Shown piece after piece: positions 1 through 9,948 of a DNA stretch of 54,595 nt. Each line of letters opens with the position of its first letter. Positions within the stretch are counted from its first letter, which is position 1. This stretch comes from Clostridium psychrophilum (lineage in GTDB: Bacteria > Bacillota > Clostridia > Clostridiales > Clostridiaceae), in contig NZ_JAHLEC010000018.1 in the NCBI RefSeq assembly GCF_018861705.1, forward strand, positions 1 to 54,595, given 5' to 3'. Made by a program: the position numbers and the translations under genes. The notes below the pieces were generated by a model, which ran no database searches, was not told where the DNA came from, and was given only the letters and a program-made list of their open reading frames with translations.

Positions 1-576
1 AAGAATCTACATTTAATATAATAAAATTAGTTTTACCTGTCAATTTTCTGTAAAAAGGAAACTGTTTAAACAGGTGTATTTGTGTTGCTTTTTTTTATTC
101 ATAGAAAAAAATAGTTCTTAACTTTTAGAAATTCAACAACAAATAAAGCAACATTAAATTTCTTCAGGATACATTTTCACTTTTCAACCCACATTCTAAA
201 TCCTAATATTTCCATTATTGTTTTTTCATAAGTTAGTTAACACTATCACATGATTGTATATACTACATAATAAAGCAATAATCCAGAGTTGTAAACCGTA
301 ATATATTTTTAGTTTACAATGTGAGGTTATAGCAATTGTAAATTTTCAGTAAAACTTCTTGAATTATGTTATTTCTGTGTCTATAATATACATTAAGTAG
401 TTATATATAATATAATTTGTGATATATATAATACAAACTATAATTTAATAAACAATTGTAGAATAATTCGGTATGGCAAAAAAATTCAAGTTAGTAAATC
501 TATAAGTTAAAAATTATTTGAGTTGTATAATTTGAAAGGAAAAATTATGTTTGCTTGGAATGAAAGGAGAATTGTA
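1..576. other. gene-free AT-rich region upstream of the ferritin-like gene
   Basis: I see no convincing coding frame here on either strand. The sequence is very AT-rich with several TATAAT-like hexamers between about 380 and 460, so the promoter of the gene at 577 is probably here but cannot be singled out. An inverted repeat with 8-base arms (TTGTAAAC at 289-296, GTTTACAA at 312-319) could be an operator or a hairpin. The window opens inside this region, so the neighbour to the left is unknown. Confidence 0.5.
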
Positions 577-1056
577 ATGTATACTATTGATAACTTAATT
601 GATAAATTGATTAAAATTGAGGAAGAAGGATCTAATTTATACTTAATAATATCTGAGAGTGTTAACATTGAAAAAAAGCTACAAATTATGGCTAAAATTC
701 TTTCAGATGAGGAAAAAAAACATATTATCATATATGAAGAATTCAAAAAAAATTCTACTACATATGATAACATTGAAGTTGAACTTGCCACTTATGATAG
801 GGCAGTTGGATTAATTTATGAATTTTCAAAAATCAAAACAAGAAATAGCATAAAAAATGTAAGAGAACTTTTCAAATTTGCACTAATATTTGAAAAAGAA
901 AATTTAGCATTAGTTCTTATTATTTTAGGCCTATTTGTTAAATCACATGAAGACATTAACTCAAAAAATTATATGATTGTGTCTGAAATTGTTAAAGAAG
1001 AACAAAAACATGTTAACTTAATAGAAGATATTATAAAACGATATTCTATTATTTGA
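577..1056 (+). CDS. ferritin-like / rubrerythrin-type di-iron domain protein
   Basis: A 159-residue all-helical protein. It carries four spaced acidic/His signatures typical of the rubrerythrin/ferritin-like fold: EEEGSNLY near the N-terminus, DEEKKH about 35 residues later, FEKENL in the third helix and EEQKH near the C-terminus. Together they supply the Glu and ExxH ligands of a di-iron site. The C-terminal rubredoxin CxxC knuckles of full rubrerythrins are absent. The start chosen is the ATG at 577, preceded by AAAGGAG with 7-base spacing. An upstream in-frame ATG at 547 and a TTG near 523 lack a comparable site. A role in iron binding or peroxide/oxygen handling is inferred from the family. 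The gene stands alone and converges on the flavoprotein gene. Confidence 0.7.
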   Translation: MYTIDNLIDKLIKIEEEGSNLYLIISESVNIEKKLQIMAKILSDEEKKHIIIYEEFKKNSTTYDNIEVELATYDRAVGLIYEFSKIKTRNSIKNVRELFKFALIFEKENLALVLIILGLFVKSHEDINSKNYMIVSEIVKEEQKHVNLIEDIIKRYSII

Positions 1057-1102
1057 TAATATACAGTTATTTCTACAAACACAATGTCCCATAAACTTTT
1101 TA

Positions 1103-1831
1103 TCATTTATTTATAATTTTATTTAGAAATTTACCAAAGCCTGTTGCTATTAAACTTTTAAAAATATTTATTTTGCATTTAAAATAATATGCATTAGAAT
1201 TCCAATCTTTTTCTTTCCAATACTCACTGTCAAGTCCTATCAATTTATATGCAAGTACTTTTTGGACTTGAAAGTTTATAAGTGCTTTTAATGATGGTTT
1301 ATAGCTCTCTTTTTTCATACTGAGATGGTTAATAAAATTGTCACAATCACTTTTCGAGATTTTATTATCGATGTTTCTAATGCTTCTTCCTATTTTCCCT
1401 GCATTAAAACCGCCCCATTGAATAACTACTTTTTCTAAATAGTTTAGAGTATATTTTAGTCCAGATCCCTTTGTTGTAGATATAACTAAAACTGGTTTGC
1501 CATAGATTTCTGGTCGATGAAACCATCTACATGTTCTATCCACAAATGTCTTTAACTTCCCAGATATATTTTCCATATAAACTGGTGAAGTTAAGATTAT
1601 TCCATCACTTAATTTTATTTTCTCCATAATATCAAAAACTTGATCCGTAAGTACACACCCCCCTTTAACCAAACAATGCTCACAACCAATACAAGGTTTT
1701 ATATTATAATCAAATAGATTTATTATCTCTACATCAATATTGTTACCTTTTAATATTTTTTTAACTTGAGTTATAAGATCATAAGTATTCATTTTTCTAT
1801 TGCTTGAATTTATAGCTATTACCTTTAACAT
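1103..1831 (-). CDS. flavodoxin-fold NAD(P)H-dependent FMN reductase family protein
   Basis: A 242-residue protein with a flavodoxin-like N-terminal domain: an opening beta strand LKVIAINSS followed by a phosphate-binding turn, then PCIGCEHCLVKGGC with clustered cysteines typical of the clostridial iron-sulfur flavoprotein/NADPH-dependent FMN reductase group. SPVYMENISGKLKTFVDR is the usual flavin-contacting segment of this family. The C-terminal 70 residues are less typical and rich in Lys and aromatics. Start: a GTG at 1840 lies directly against the AAGGGG element, so the ATG at 1831 with 8-base spacing is preferred. Substrate and electron partner cannot be read from sequence. The gene has no close partner; it lies downstream of the clpB terminator. 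Confidence 0.7.
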   Translation of the reverse strand: MLKVIAINSSNRKMNTYDLITQVKKILKGNNIDVEIINLFDYNIKPCIGCEHCLVKGGCVLTDQVFDIMEKIKLSDGIILTSPVYMENISGKLKTFVDRTCRWFHRPEIYGKPVLVISTTKGSGLKYTLNYLEKVVIQWGGFNAGKIGRSIRNIDNKISKSDCDNFINHLSMKKESYKPSLKALINFQVQKVLAYKLIGLDSEYWKEKDWNSNAYYFKCKINIFKSLIATGFGKFLNKIINK

Positions 1832-1859
1832 AGCACCCACCCCTTACTTTTATTATATC

Positions 1860-1885
1860 AAAAAAGGATGCCAATAGGCATCCTT
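1860..1885 (-). terminator. intrinsic terminator of clpB
   Basis: A perfect 9-bp stem (AAGGATGCC at 1864-1872, GGCATCCTT at 1877-1885) with a four-base loop, followed on the minus strand by six T. It lies 26 bases after the clpB stop. Confidence 0.9.
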
Positions 1886-1910
1886 CTCTTTAATGTTATA
1901 AATTTTAATA

Positions 1911-4508
1911 TTAGTTTGATTCTATTACAATTTGGTTATCTTTAACAGATACATTTACGATTGAGCCATCATTTATATCTCCTTTTATTATCATCTTTGA
2001 TATAGATGTTTCTAACGCATTTTCAATATATCTCTTAAGTGGTCTTGCTCCATAAACTGGATCATAACCTTCCTTTGCCATAAGTTGCTTTGCACTATCT
2101 GATACTTTAATAGTTATATTCTTATCCTTAAGCCTATTTTGAATATCTGCAAGGAATATATCAACTATTCCTTCTATTTCCTTTGTTTCTAAAGGTTTAA
2201 ATAATATGATATCATCCAACCTATTTAGAAATTCTGGTTTAAATTTAGCCTTGAGCTCACTCATAACCTTATCACGAATACCCTTCTCAATGCCACCACT
2301 TTCTTTATTTTCTAAGAGATAATCGCTCCCAATATTTGAAGTCATGATTATTATACAGTTTTTAAAATCGACTACCTTGCCCTGATTATCAGTTAAACGT
2401 CCATCATCTAATATTTGAAGGAATATATTAAATACATCCTCATGTGCTTTTTCTATTTCATCAAATAATATTACACTATAAGGTTTTCTCCTAACAGCTT
2501 CAGTAAGTTGTCCACCCTCTTCATAACCTACATAACCTGGTGGAGCTCCTATAAGTCTTGATACAGAATATTTTTCCATGTATTCTGACATATCTATCCT
2601 TATTATATTATCTTTACTTTCAAATAATACCATAGCCAAAGTTTTAGCAAGTTCTGTTTTACCAACCCCAGTAGGTCCAAGAAATATGAATGAACCAATA
2701 GGTCTCTTAGGATCTTTAAGGCCAGCTCTTGCTCTTATTACCGCATTTGAAACAGCAGTTACTGCTTCTTTTTGGCCAATTACTCGCTTAGATAACTCAT
2801 CTTCTAATCTTAGAAGTTTTTTCCTTTCACCCTCTTCAAGGTTTGTTACAGGTATACCCGTCCACTTTGATACTATCTCTGCTATTTCCTTTTCAGTTAC
2901 CTCTTCCTTAAGCATAGATGTTTCATTATTTTTATGGATTTCTCCTTCTTTTTCTTTTATTTTTGCTTCTAATTTTGGAATTACTCCATATTTAAGCTCT
3001 GCTACTTTGTTTAAATCATACTCTCTCTCAGATTTTTCAATGTCGCCCCTTGAAATATCTAATTTTGCTTTTAAGTCTCTAATTTCAACTATTTTAGATT
3101 TTTCCTTCTCGTATTTTGATGTCATTTCATTATCTTTATCTTTTAAATTGCTTAACTCTTTCTCAAGCGTAATAAGCCTTTTCTTTGATGCATCATCATT
3201 TTCTTTAGATAATGCCTTCTTCTCAATTTCTAATTGAAACACCTTTCGTTTAAGCATGTCCATCTCAGTTGGCATGCTATCTATATCAGTCCTTATCATT
3301 GCACATGCCTCATCTATAAGGTCTATTGCTTTATCTGGAAGAAATCTTGATGTTATATATCTATCAGAAAGTTTTGCTGCTGCAACAATTGCTGAGTCAT
3401 GGATTCTTATGCCATGGTAAACCTCAAATTTTTCTTTAAGTCCTCTAAGTATTGACACAGTATCTTCCACTGTAGGTTCATCAATTGTTACTGGCTGAAA
3501 TCTTCTCTCTAGAGCTTTATCTTTTTCTAAATATTTTCTATATTCATCAAAAGTAGTTGCGCCAATACAATGTAAACTTCCTCTTGCAAGAAGTGGTTTT
3601 ATCATGTTACCAGCATCCATAGAACCCTCTGATTTACCTGCCCCAACAATATTATGGATTTCATCTATAAATAAAATTATTTTTCCTTCACTATTTTCTA
3701 CTTCTTTAAGAACTGCTTTAAGTCTTTCTTCAAACTCACCCTTAAATTTAGCACCAGCAATAAGAGCTCCCATATCTAAAGAAAATATTATCTTATTCTT
3801 AAGTCCTTCTGGTACATCTCCCTTTACAATTCTTTGTGCAAGTCCTTCAACTATAGCGGTTTTACCTACCCCAGGTTCTCCTATAAGTACTGGATTGTTT
3901 TTAGTTCTTCTAGATAGTATTCTTATAACTCTTCTAATCTCTTCATCTCGTCCAATTACTGGATCTAATTTATGCTTTTTAGCTTGTTCAACAAGATTTG
4001 AGCCATATTTTACCAGTGCCTCGTAAGTACCTTCTGGATCGGCATTATCTACTCTCTGATTCCCACGAACAGTAGAAAGCACACTTAAAAATGCATCTTT
4101 AGTTATATTGAATTTTTTTAATATATCTACTATCTCATTAGTTTTTACATCCATAAGCCCAAGCATAACATGTTCAACACTTATAAATGAATCTTTAAAT
4201 TTTTTAGCTTCATTTTCTGCTTTAACAAAAACCTCATCAAGCCTTCTTGTTGCATAAACAGATCCATTGTCTACACCACTTCCTGATACTTTTGGCATAT
4301 TATCAATTACTTTTTTAATTTCTGTGTTTAGCTGAGTTATATTAACCCCCATTTTACTAAATATGTTGGGAATAAGCCCTTCCTCCTGAGCTATTAGCGC
4401 TGCAAACAAATGTATTGTATCTACCTGTTGATGATTATTTTTTACAGCCAATAATTGTGCCTCGTTTAGTGATTGTTGAACCTTTACTGTTAATTTTTCT
4501 ACATTCAT
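1911..4508 (-). CDS. clpB: ATP-dependent chaperone ClpB (disaggregase)
   Basis: 865 residues, the normal length for full ClpB. Order of domains: Clp N-terminal repeat domain (about 1-150), AAA+ domain 1 with Walker A GEPGVGKT (about 208) and Walker [11 protein letters not shown], a long Lys/Glu-rich coiled-coil middle domain (about 405-525) that distinguishes ClpB from ClpC, then AAA+ domain 2 with GPTGVGKT (about 608) and [11 protein letters not shown], and the C-terminal D2-small domain. It is a cytosolic hexamer that threads aggregated proteins with DnaK/DnaJ help. The start ATG follows TAAAGGAGGG. No CIRCE (TTAGCACTC-N9-GAGTGCTAA) or CtsR heptad repeat was recognised upstream, so the mode of stress control is not visible. 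It is monocistronic, with a strong terminator. Confidence 0.97.
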   Translation of the reverse strand: MNVEKLTVKVQQSLNEAQLLAVKNNHQQVDTIHLFAALIAQEEGLIPNIFSKMGVNITQLNTEIKKVIDNMPKVSGSGVDNGSVYATRRLDEVFVKAENEAKKFKDSFISVEHVMLGLMDVKTNEIVDILKKFNITKDAFLSVLSTVRGNQRVDNADPEGTYEALVKYGSNLVEQAKKHKLDPVIGRDEEIRRVIRILSRRTKNNPVLIGEPGVGKTAIVEGLAQRIVKGDVPEGLKNKIIFSLDMGALIAGAKFKGEFEERLKAVLKEVENSEGKIILFIDEIHNIVGAGKSEGSMDAGNMIKPLLARGSLHCIGATTFDEYRKYLEKDKALERRFQPVTIDEPTVEDTVSILRGLKEKFEVYHGIRIHDSAIVAAAKLSDRYITSRFLPDKAIDLIDEACAMIRTDIDSMPTEMDMLKRKVFQLEIEKKALSKENDDASKKRLITLEKELSNLKDKDNEMTSKYEKEKSKIVEIRDLKAKLDISRGDIEKSEREYDLNKVAELKYGVIPKLEAKIKEKEGEIHKNNETSMLKEEVTEKEIAEIVSKWTGIPVTNLEEGERKKLLRLEDELSKRVIGQKEAVTAVSNAVIRARAGLKDPKRPIGSFIFLGPTGVGKTELAKTLAMVLFESKDNIIRIDMSEYMEKYSVSRLIGAPPGYVGYEEGGQLTEAVRRKPYSVILFDEIEKAHEDVFNIFLQILDDGRLTDNQGKVVDFKNCIIIMTSNIGSDYLLENKESGGIEKGIRDKVMSELKAKFKPEFLNRLDDIILFKPLETKEIEGIVDIFLADIQNRLKDKNITIKVSDSAKQLMAKEGYDPVYGARPLKRYIENALETSISKMIIKGDINDGSIVNVSVKDNQIVIESN

Positions 4509-4665
4509 ATAATAACCCTCCTTTAATATATAAATTAATCACCATAGCAACTTAGATTCAAGTCACCAAAGTGATCATATTTTTTAGTGTTCTCAGTTTT
4601 CAGTAATGTTTACAAATTTATTATAAGTAAACTTTCTGCCATGCATTAAAGTATCATTTATTGTG

Positions 4666-4968
4666 CTACTTTAGTACTGCTTGTGCTATTTTAACAAGTT
4701 GCTCTTTACTTAAAGCCTCTAAATACTTTTGCCGTTCCAAAAATGAACACTCTTCCAAAAGTTTTCGTGCTTTACGAGTTTCTACATAAATACCCGAAAG
4801 CATTAAATCTTTACTATTCGAATCCATATAATGCCTTCGCCAAATGTTATAATATTTTGTTGCGGTACTTTCACTGTAGCCTTTGTTTATTAGTTTCATT
4901 ATACCTGCTTTTCTATCTTGCTTTTCAAAGCATTCGCAAAGTTTATATATTTTTTGAAGCATTATCAT
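4666..4968 (-). CDS. small protein of unknown function, possible helix-turn-helix
   Basis: I do not recognise this gene. The likely product has 100 residues if translation starts at the ATG at 4968 (GGAAGG nine bases upstream). An in-frame ATG at 5040 would add 24 residues but has only a distant AAGGTG. It is Lys-rich and predicted helical. The segment INKGYSESTATKYYNIWRR has the look of a helix-turn-helix of the kind found in transposase or sigma-like proteins, and the C-terminal part is a second helical block (YLEALSKEQLVKIAQAVLK). It has no membrane segment and no cysteine cluster. It is transcribed towards clpB, with a gap of about 150 bases, so read-through into clpB is possible. Confidence 0.5.
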   Translation of the reverse strand: MIMLQKIYKLCECFEKQDRKAGIMKLINKGYSESTATKYYNIWRRHYMDSNSKDLMLSGIYVETRKARKLLEECSFLERQKYLEALSKEQLVKIAQAVLK

Positions 4969-5122
4969 CTTTCTTTTCCTTCCTTCGTAGGTAGCCAGGA
5001 AACATACAAAATAGAAGTTCCTTTTTATTTTTTTGTCCATATACGATTTCTATTCACCTTACAGTATACCATAATTTAGATAAAATAAACGCAATTTATC
5101 TATCATTTGATAAATTATTCTA

Positions 5123-5159
5123 AATAAACCACCAATTTATAAAAAGTTGGTGGTTTATT
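5123..5159 (-). terminator. terminator-like hairpin after the OYE-family gene
   Basis: A perfect 13-bp stem (5123-5135 with 5147-5159) and an 11-base loop, just downstream of the reductase gene ending at 5186. The following minus-strand sequence is U-rich but interrupted, so termination may be partial. Confidence 0.65.
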
Positions 5160-5185
5160 ACCCTTATGTTTTTTTATTTACAAAT

Positions 5186-6178
5186 TTATTCTAAACTCTT
5201 AATAGCTTTTTCAGCCCACTTTGAGTCCTTATATATTGCCCTAGCAACACCAATAAGATCAGCTTTTCCATCACTTAGAAGTTTTTCAGCAGCAGAAACC
5301 TTCGTAATTCCACCTGTAAGCAAAACTGGAATAGACACAACTTTTTTAATAGCCTCAGATAGAGGTGAAAAATACCCTTGACTAGTGTTCCCCGGAATAA
5401 TAAATCTACAAAAACCGCCCGAAATATCAAGAAGATCTACACCAGCTTTCTCAAAAGCTACTGATGCAATTTTGCTATCCTCAATTGTGATTCCACCCTC
5501 CATATTGTCTGTTGCACCTAACCTAAGAAGTATTGGAAAATCATCTCCAACAACGTCACGTACAGCTTTAATAATATCTAAGTGTATTTTAATTCTGGAA
5601 AGTAAATCCCCACCATATTCATCTGTTCTTTTGTTAGTTAAAGGAGAAAAAAATTGATTTAAAAGATACCCATGTGCAGAATGAATTTCTACACCATCAA
5701 ATCCACCTTCTTTAACACGTCTTGCAGCATTTTTAAATTCTAATATTATATTTTTGATTTCCTTTATTGTAAGTTTCTCTGGTACCTCACTTGAACACGG
5801 ATTAGCAATAGATGATGGACCTACTATATCTAACCCTGTAACTTCTTTACTTGCTGCACTTCCAGCATGATTCATTTGCATTATTGCTTTAGATCCATTT
5901 TTATGAATTGTTTTTGCAAGTTTTGTTAAACCTTCCACCATACTATCATCTGCAACAGAAAGCTGCCTTTCATTAGCCTTTCCTTGAACTGTAATAAAAC
6001 TATGTTCTACAATAATAAGTGAAATATATCCACCCATAGACTTTTCATCATAGTAATCTAATATCTCTTTACTAACCTTTCCATCTTTTTCTGATTTCGA
6101 CGTAGCCATCGGTGGCATAACGAGCCTATTTTTTAATTTCAACTTGCTGTTTTCTAAATATTTAAGCATATATGACAT
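5186..6178 (-). CDS. NADH:flavin oxidoreductase, old yellow enzyme family
   Basis: 330 residues, a single FMN-binding TIM barrel with no appended Fe-S/FAD half, so it is of the short OYE/YqjM-like class rather than the 2,4-dienoyl-CoA reductase class. The N-terminus has KNRLVMPPMAT. QMNHAGS matches the MQxxHxGR-type strand. DGVEIHSAHGYLLNQF with SPLTNKRTDEYGG is the family signature, carrying the active-site His pair and the FMN phosphate region; LTGGITK and IGVARAIYKD complete the phosphate site. Members reduce activated C=C bonds; the physiological substrate is unknown. The ATG follows GGGGG with 7-base spacing. It lies about 90 bases downstream of add in the same direction and may be co-transcribed. 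Confidence 0.85.
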   Translation of the reverse strand: MSYMLKYLENSKLKLKNRLVMPPMATSKSEKDGKVSKEILDYYDEKSMGGYISLIIVEHSFITVQGKANERQLSVADDSMVEGLTKLAKTIHKNGSKAIMQMNHAGSAASKEVTGLDIVGPSSIANPCSSEVPEKLTIKEIKNIILEFKNAARRVKEGGFDGVEIHSAHGYLLNQFFSPLTNKRTDEYGGDLLSRIKIHLDIIKAVRDVVGDDFPILLRLGATDNMEGGITIEDSKIASVAFEKAGVDLLDISGGFCRFIIPGNTSQGYFSPLSEAIKKVVSIPVLLTGGITKVSAAEKLLSDGKADLIGVARAIYKDSKWAEKAIKSLE

Positions 6179-6269
6179 TTTATTACCCCCATATAGTTAA
6201 TTGTTTTTATAATTTTATTAATATATCAATAAAACTTCAGTGCTTATTAACTTATATTGTAATCATCAA

Positions 6270-7262
6270 CTAAATATATTTTCTTAACCATTGCTTTGTT
6301 TCAAAATCAGTAAAAGCTGCATCAACACTATTGTAATATATTTGTTTATATTCTTCAAAAGTAATTCCAAAAATTTTAAATAAGATTTCACATTCCTTAG
6401 TCATATTTGTATCTGATACAGTCCTATTGTCAGTATTAATTGTTACCTCTATTCCATCATTATAAAAATTGTAAAATGGATGGTTTTCAAAAGCATCTAT
6501 TGCTTTTGTCTGAATGTTACTTGTTAAACACATTTCAAGAGTGATTTTTTTCTCCTTTACTATGTCATATGCTTCAACACAATCTTTTATAAATACTCCA
6601 TGGCCAATTCTTTCTGCTCCCAAAAGTTCTACTGCTTCCAGCACATTTTTGCCTATTCCTGTTTCGCCTGCATGAATAGTTACTCTATACCCATATTCTC
6701 TAGCAAGTGCTATAGGTTCTATAAACTTACTACAAAATCCTTCTCCTTCAGCACCACATAAATCTACTGCAACTACACCTTTTGATAAATATTCTTTGCC
6801 GGCTTCTACGACCTCAAATGCTTTATTTGCAGACATAAATCTCATGCAACAGAGTACTATATTGCCTCTTATATCAAACGTTTCTTCTGCGTCCTTAATT
6901 CCTGTTATTACACTCTCTATTACTTCACAAATACTTAACCCCTTTGTTATATGAAGTAATGGTGCAAATCTAACCTCAATGTATTTAACATTTTCTTTTG
7001 CAGAATCCTCAAGAAGTTCATATGTAATTCTCCTTAAACTCTCCTTTGATTGCATTACTAAATTTGGTATTTCAAACCTCTTTAAGTATTCATCAAGTGA
7101 TTTACATTCCTCTGGAGCAGTAACTTCTTTTGTAATATTTTTAATATCATAATAAGGAATACTTATCTTCTCGTCTTTTGCTATATCAATTATCGTTTCC
7201 GGTCTTAAGCTACCATCCAAATGGCAATGCAATTCAATTTTAGGTAAATCTATATATTTCAT
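6270..7262 (-). CDS. add: adenosine deaminase
   Basis: 330 residues, normal length. It has the zinc-site HxH in ELHCHLDGSLRPET (His12/His14), the AGE-type motif HAGETG at about 197 with a metal/catalytic His and Glu, GAERIGHG for the next His, and INTDNRTVS for the catalytic Asp. CLTSNIQT is another family block. The enzyme deaminates adenosine or deoxyadenosine to inosine in the cytosol for purine salvage. The start ATG is preceded by AAGGAG at 8 bases. It sits between the CPBP protease gene and the OYE-family gene, all on the minus strand, with short gaps and no clear terminator between them. Confidence 0.93.
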   Translation of the reverse strand: MKYIDLPKIELHCHLDGSLRPETIIDIAKDEKISIPYYDIKNITKEVTAPEECKSLDEYLKRFEIPNLVMQSKESLRRITYELLEDSAKENVKYIEVRFAPLLHITKGLSICEVIESVITGIKDAEETFDIRGNIVLCCMRFMSANKAFEVVEAGKEYLSKGVVAVDLCGAEGEGFCSKFIEPIALAREYGYRVTIHAGETGIGKNVLEAVELLGAERIGHGVFIKDCVEAYDIVKEKKITLEMCLTSNIQTKAIDAFENHPFYNFYNDGIEVTINTDNRTVSDTNMTKECEILFKIFGITFEEYKQIYYNSVDAAFTDFETKQWLRKYI

Positions 7263-7342
7263 ATAACTCTCCTTATAATATCATTAAGCTTTATTTTTAG
7301 TTATTATTAAAATGTATTATTCCTCTCTACAAATAGTATATC

Positions 7343-8320
7343 TTAATATCTTGATATGACTAGTATGGTGATAGCTATAAAGTACATAGCTAATGGGGTA
7401 TACTGCATTATTTTTTTACCATTATTTCTTGGTAAAGTTTCTTTACTAAGTGATTCTATTAAAGCATTTTCATCTTTACATTCCTTTAGACTTCTTAGGT
7501 TTATATATAATATTGCTCCTCCAATTAAAAAGAATATTGAAGCTCTCAATAAAACCACAAGAAAACTAGCATTAAGTGCTGCTTTTGTCGCCGCTACTTG
7601 TGCTTGGTCCATCACAGCATTTTGGCTCCCATTTCCTATAATATTTGCGTAATTCATTGCAATCTTACTTATTGTAAAAGAGATTGCATTATTGGCTGCG
7701 TGAAGCGTCATACTCCCAACTATTGAACCTGTATATTCCCTTACCTTTAAAAGAACGAATCCCAAAAACATTACATAAACAATTTGCATCACATTACCAT
7801 GAAACGTAGCGAATATACAAGTTATTATGAAATATTTCATTTTTTTATTTACACCTTCATATGCGTCTAAAAAAACTCCCCGGAAGAACATTTCTTCAAA
7901 AAATGCTGGGAGTAAAACTACTACCAGCACTCCTAATAATAATGAGCTAGTATTTAGCAATTTAGATATTTGCATGCTATCTTTAATTGCAACAGGAAAT
8001 AACTTCATGCTTACAGAATTAACCCCCACTGCAAAAATATAAGTACCAACTGCCACTGATACAGTTAAATAAACCTGCCTTACAGATATTTTCTTTATTA
8101 CCATTACCTTATTAAAAGGTTTTTTAATGATTTTGCAATATAATAAAGCCATTCCTCCAAGTGCTACAACACTAGTTCCTCCTGAGAGTAGTAGCGATAT
8201 ATTTCCACTAATTGACCCCTTTAGTTTAAAAAATATATTTGCTATAGAAGGTGCTAAAACAAATAACAGTAAAGCCACTAATAATAATATATTAGCTAAT
8301 AGGATTTTTTTATTTTTCAT
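7343..8320 (-). CDS. CPBP family intramembrane metalloprotease
   Basis: 325 residues from the ATG at 8320, which has TAAGGAG eight bases upstream; an upstream in-frame start at 8383 has no ribosome site. About eight hydrophobic segments. The CPBP/Abi motif 1 EEMFFRG and motif 2 FATFHGN are both intact, giving the two Glu and the His expected of the glutamic/metallo intramembrane protease fold (Rce1-related), followed by an Asn-containing block (HAANNAI). Members process membrane anchors or serve in bacteriocin self-immunity, but no bacteriocin gene lies nearby, so the substrate is unknown. It is upstream of add in the same direction. Confidence 0.8.
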   Translation of the reverse strand: MKNKKILLANILLLVALLLFVLAPSIANIFFKLKGSISGNISLLLSGGTSVVALGGMALLYCKIIKKPFNKVMVIKKISVRQVYLTVSVAVGTYIFAVGVNSVSMKLFPVAIKDSMQISKLLNTSSLLLGVLVVVLLPAFFEEMFFRGVFLDAYEGVNKKMKYFIITCIFATFHGNVMQIVYVMFLGFVLLKVREYTGSIVGSMTLHAANNAISFTISKIAMNYANIIGNGSQNAVMDQAQVAATKAALNASFLVVLLRASIFFLIGGAILYINLRSLKECKDENALIESLSKETLPRNNGKKIMQYTPLAMYFIAITILVISRY

Positions 8321-8495
8321 AAACTTTCTCCTTAAACTATAAAATTTTCTTAATCTTAACACCTTTCCTTTGAATTTACACATATCTGTAATTTTAATAC
8401 TCTAACATATATGATAAGCCAATCACCAATAATAATCAATTATATATAATGAAAGTTTCTGTAACCTTATTAGGGTATAATATATATTGTATAAC

Positions 8496-8524
8496 AAAAA
8501 AACCGTACCTCTTACAGTACGGTT
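8496..8524 (-). terminator. intrinsic terminator of the prkA-yhbH-spoVR operon
   Basis: On the minus strand an 8-bp stem (AACCGTAC/GTACGGTT, 8501-8508 with 8517-8524) is followed by seven T. It lies about 50 bases after the spoVR stop. Confidence 0.88.
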
Positions 8525-8558
8525 CGTACTTCAGTACGGTGCATTCTTTCAGTGCGGT
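8515..8558. repeat. three short tandem copies of CAGTRCGGT
   Basis: CAGTACGGT at 8515-8523 and 8532-8540 and CAGTGCGGT at 8550-8558, spaced 17-18 bases apart. The first copy forms one arm of the terminator, and the second can pair with CGTAC at 8525-8529, so alternative stems are possible. Confidence 0.6.
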
Positions 8559-8570
8559 CTATAGTTCTAT

Positions 8571-9941
8571 CTATACTATTTTTACTACTACCTTGTCATC
8601 ATCACATATAAGTCTAATCTGATTTCCAATTCGTGTTGTTTTTAAGGTTACAGTATGACCCCATAACTCATGTATATACTTTAATGTAGCTTCTGCATAA
8701 GCAGTATTTAATTCTCTCCCATCATAAACATGCTCTAAATTTAATGTTTTGTCCTTTTGCGACATTTCTGTTATCCGTATAAGTGGGATACTACCTACCC
8801 CACAATTACTAGCTAAAGTATTTCTAATACTTTTAAAACCATTATCATCTGCAACTTCTTTGACTACATAGTTTCCATCTTTTGCAGCATATTCAAATAA
8901 ATTAAGTTCCTCACATAAATCCTGTGTTAAATACTTTCTTAAAAATGATTCATCTCGCTCTATTTCTCTAACTTCAAATATTTTATTTTTTCCATATCTT
9001 TTTAATATATCTTCAAATATCTTAAAACCTATGAAATATGGGTTTATAGATCCTTGCCCTGGAGCTATGACATCATTATGACGTTTAATGAATTCCAAAT
9101 ATAATTCATCTGGTAAATTCAATTTCTTTAATATATTATAATGCCAAAAGCTAGCCCAACCTTCATTCATTATTTTAGTTTCAATTTGAGGCAAAAAGTA
9201 CGAGGTTTCTTGTCTTACAATTTCTAGTAGACTTTTTTCCCATTCCTCAATATCTCCATATTTTATAATAAAATATAGAATATCATCTTCTGGCTCTAAA
9301 GGTATTTTATTTATTTCTGGAAAATGAAGTTTTACGTATGGTTCCAAATTGCTATGGACCTCATTATTGTTTCTATAATGCTCTAAAATTCTTTGTTTTA
9401 AAACCTCACCTGGTACTCTTTTTTCTCCAACAACCCTAGATGTTTGAAGTTTTATTGCATGGGCTGCATCTAATATTCTTTCTACCTTAACGTATCCTAT
9501 ACTTGGATCATTTATAAAACCTCTTACCGTATCTGCATGGAATTTAAACATTTCTACAGTATGCTCAGCTCTAGTCCCTTCCTTAAAAAGTCTATTGTTT
9601 TTAAAAAAATCGTTGTGTCCATAAACATGAGCTATAGTTAATATTTGCAATAGCAATGTATTTTCCTTCATTAAATATGCTAAACAAGGATCAGAATTTA
9701 TAACCATCTCATATGGTAACCCGCTTAGATTGTATTTATATGTTGTGCTATTTTTTTCATAAGATTTACCAAAGCTCCAGTGGGGATAACTTGAAGGCAT
9801 CCCCAGATACGATTCATAAGCAAGCATATCTTTATATCCAATTATCTCAAATTCTTGAGGGTAGTAATTAAGTCCTACTTCATTTACTATAGCTTCTATT
9901 CTTTCATTCCAATTCTCCAACTCTTTTACGGTAAACCCCAA
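8571..9941 (-). CDS. spoVR: SpoVR family stage V sporulation protein
   Basis: About 456 residues. SpoVR signature blocks are clear: YPQEFEIIGYKDML, PHWSFGKSYEK, YEMVINSDPCLAYL, AHVYGHNDFFKNN, NEGWASFWHYNI and NPYFIGFKIFED. In Bacillus it is needed for a normal spore cortex; the biochemical activity is unknown. Start choice: a TTG at 9941 is preceded by GAGGTGAT, an 8-base match to the 16S anti-Shine-Dalgarno tail that overlaps the end of yhbH. The in-frame ATG at 9962 lies inside yhbH without a ribosome site. The arrangement indicates translational coupling to yhbH. It is the last gene of the prkA-yhbH-spoVR operon. Confidence 0.92.
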   Translation of the reverse strand: MGFTVKELENWNERIEAIVNEVGLNYYPQEFEIIGYKDMLAYESYLGMPSSYPHWSFGKSYEKNSTTYKYNLSGLPYEMVINSDPCLAYLMKENTLLLQILTIAHVYGHNDFFKNNRLFKEGTRAEHTVEMFKFHADTVRGFINDPSIGYVKVERILDAAHAIKLQTSRVVGEKRVPGEVLKQRILEHYRNNNEVHSNLEPYVKLHFPEINKIPLEPEDDILYFIIKYGDIEEWEKSLLEIVRQETSYFLPQIETKIMNEGWASFWHYNILKKLNLPDELYLEFIKRHNDVIAPGQGSINPYFIGFKIFEDILKRYGKNKIFEVREIERDESFLRKYLTQDLCEELNLFEYAAKDGNYVVKEVADDNGFKSIRNTLASNCGVGSIPLIRITEMSQKDKTLNLEHVYDGRELNTAYAEATLKYIHELWGHTVTLKTTRIGNQIRLICDDDKVVVKIV

Positions 9942-9948
9942 AACAATA

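Noticed and set aside
2578-4026. Long open frames on the plus strand opposite clpB
   Set aside because: They are antisense to a complete ClpB gene, have no ribosome sites, and their products are low-complexity Ser/Leu-rich.
4509-4665. CIRCE or CtsR operator in front of clpB
   Set aside because: Neither TTAGCACTC-N9-GAGTGCTAA nor the heptad GGTCAAA repeat is present; only a short TCAC-GTGA inverted repeat is seen.
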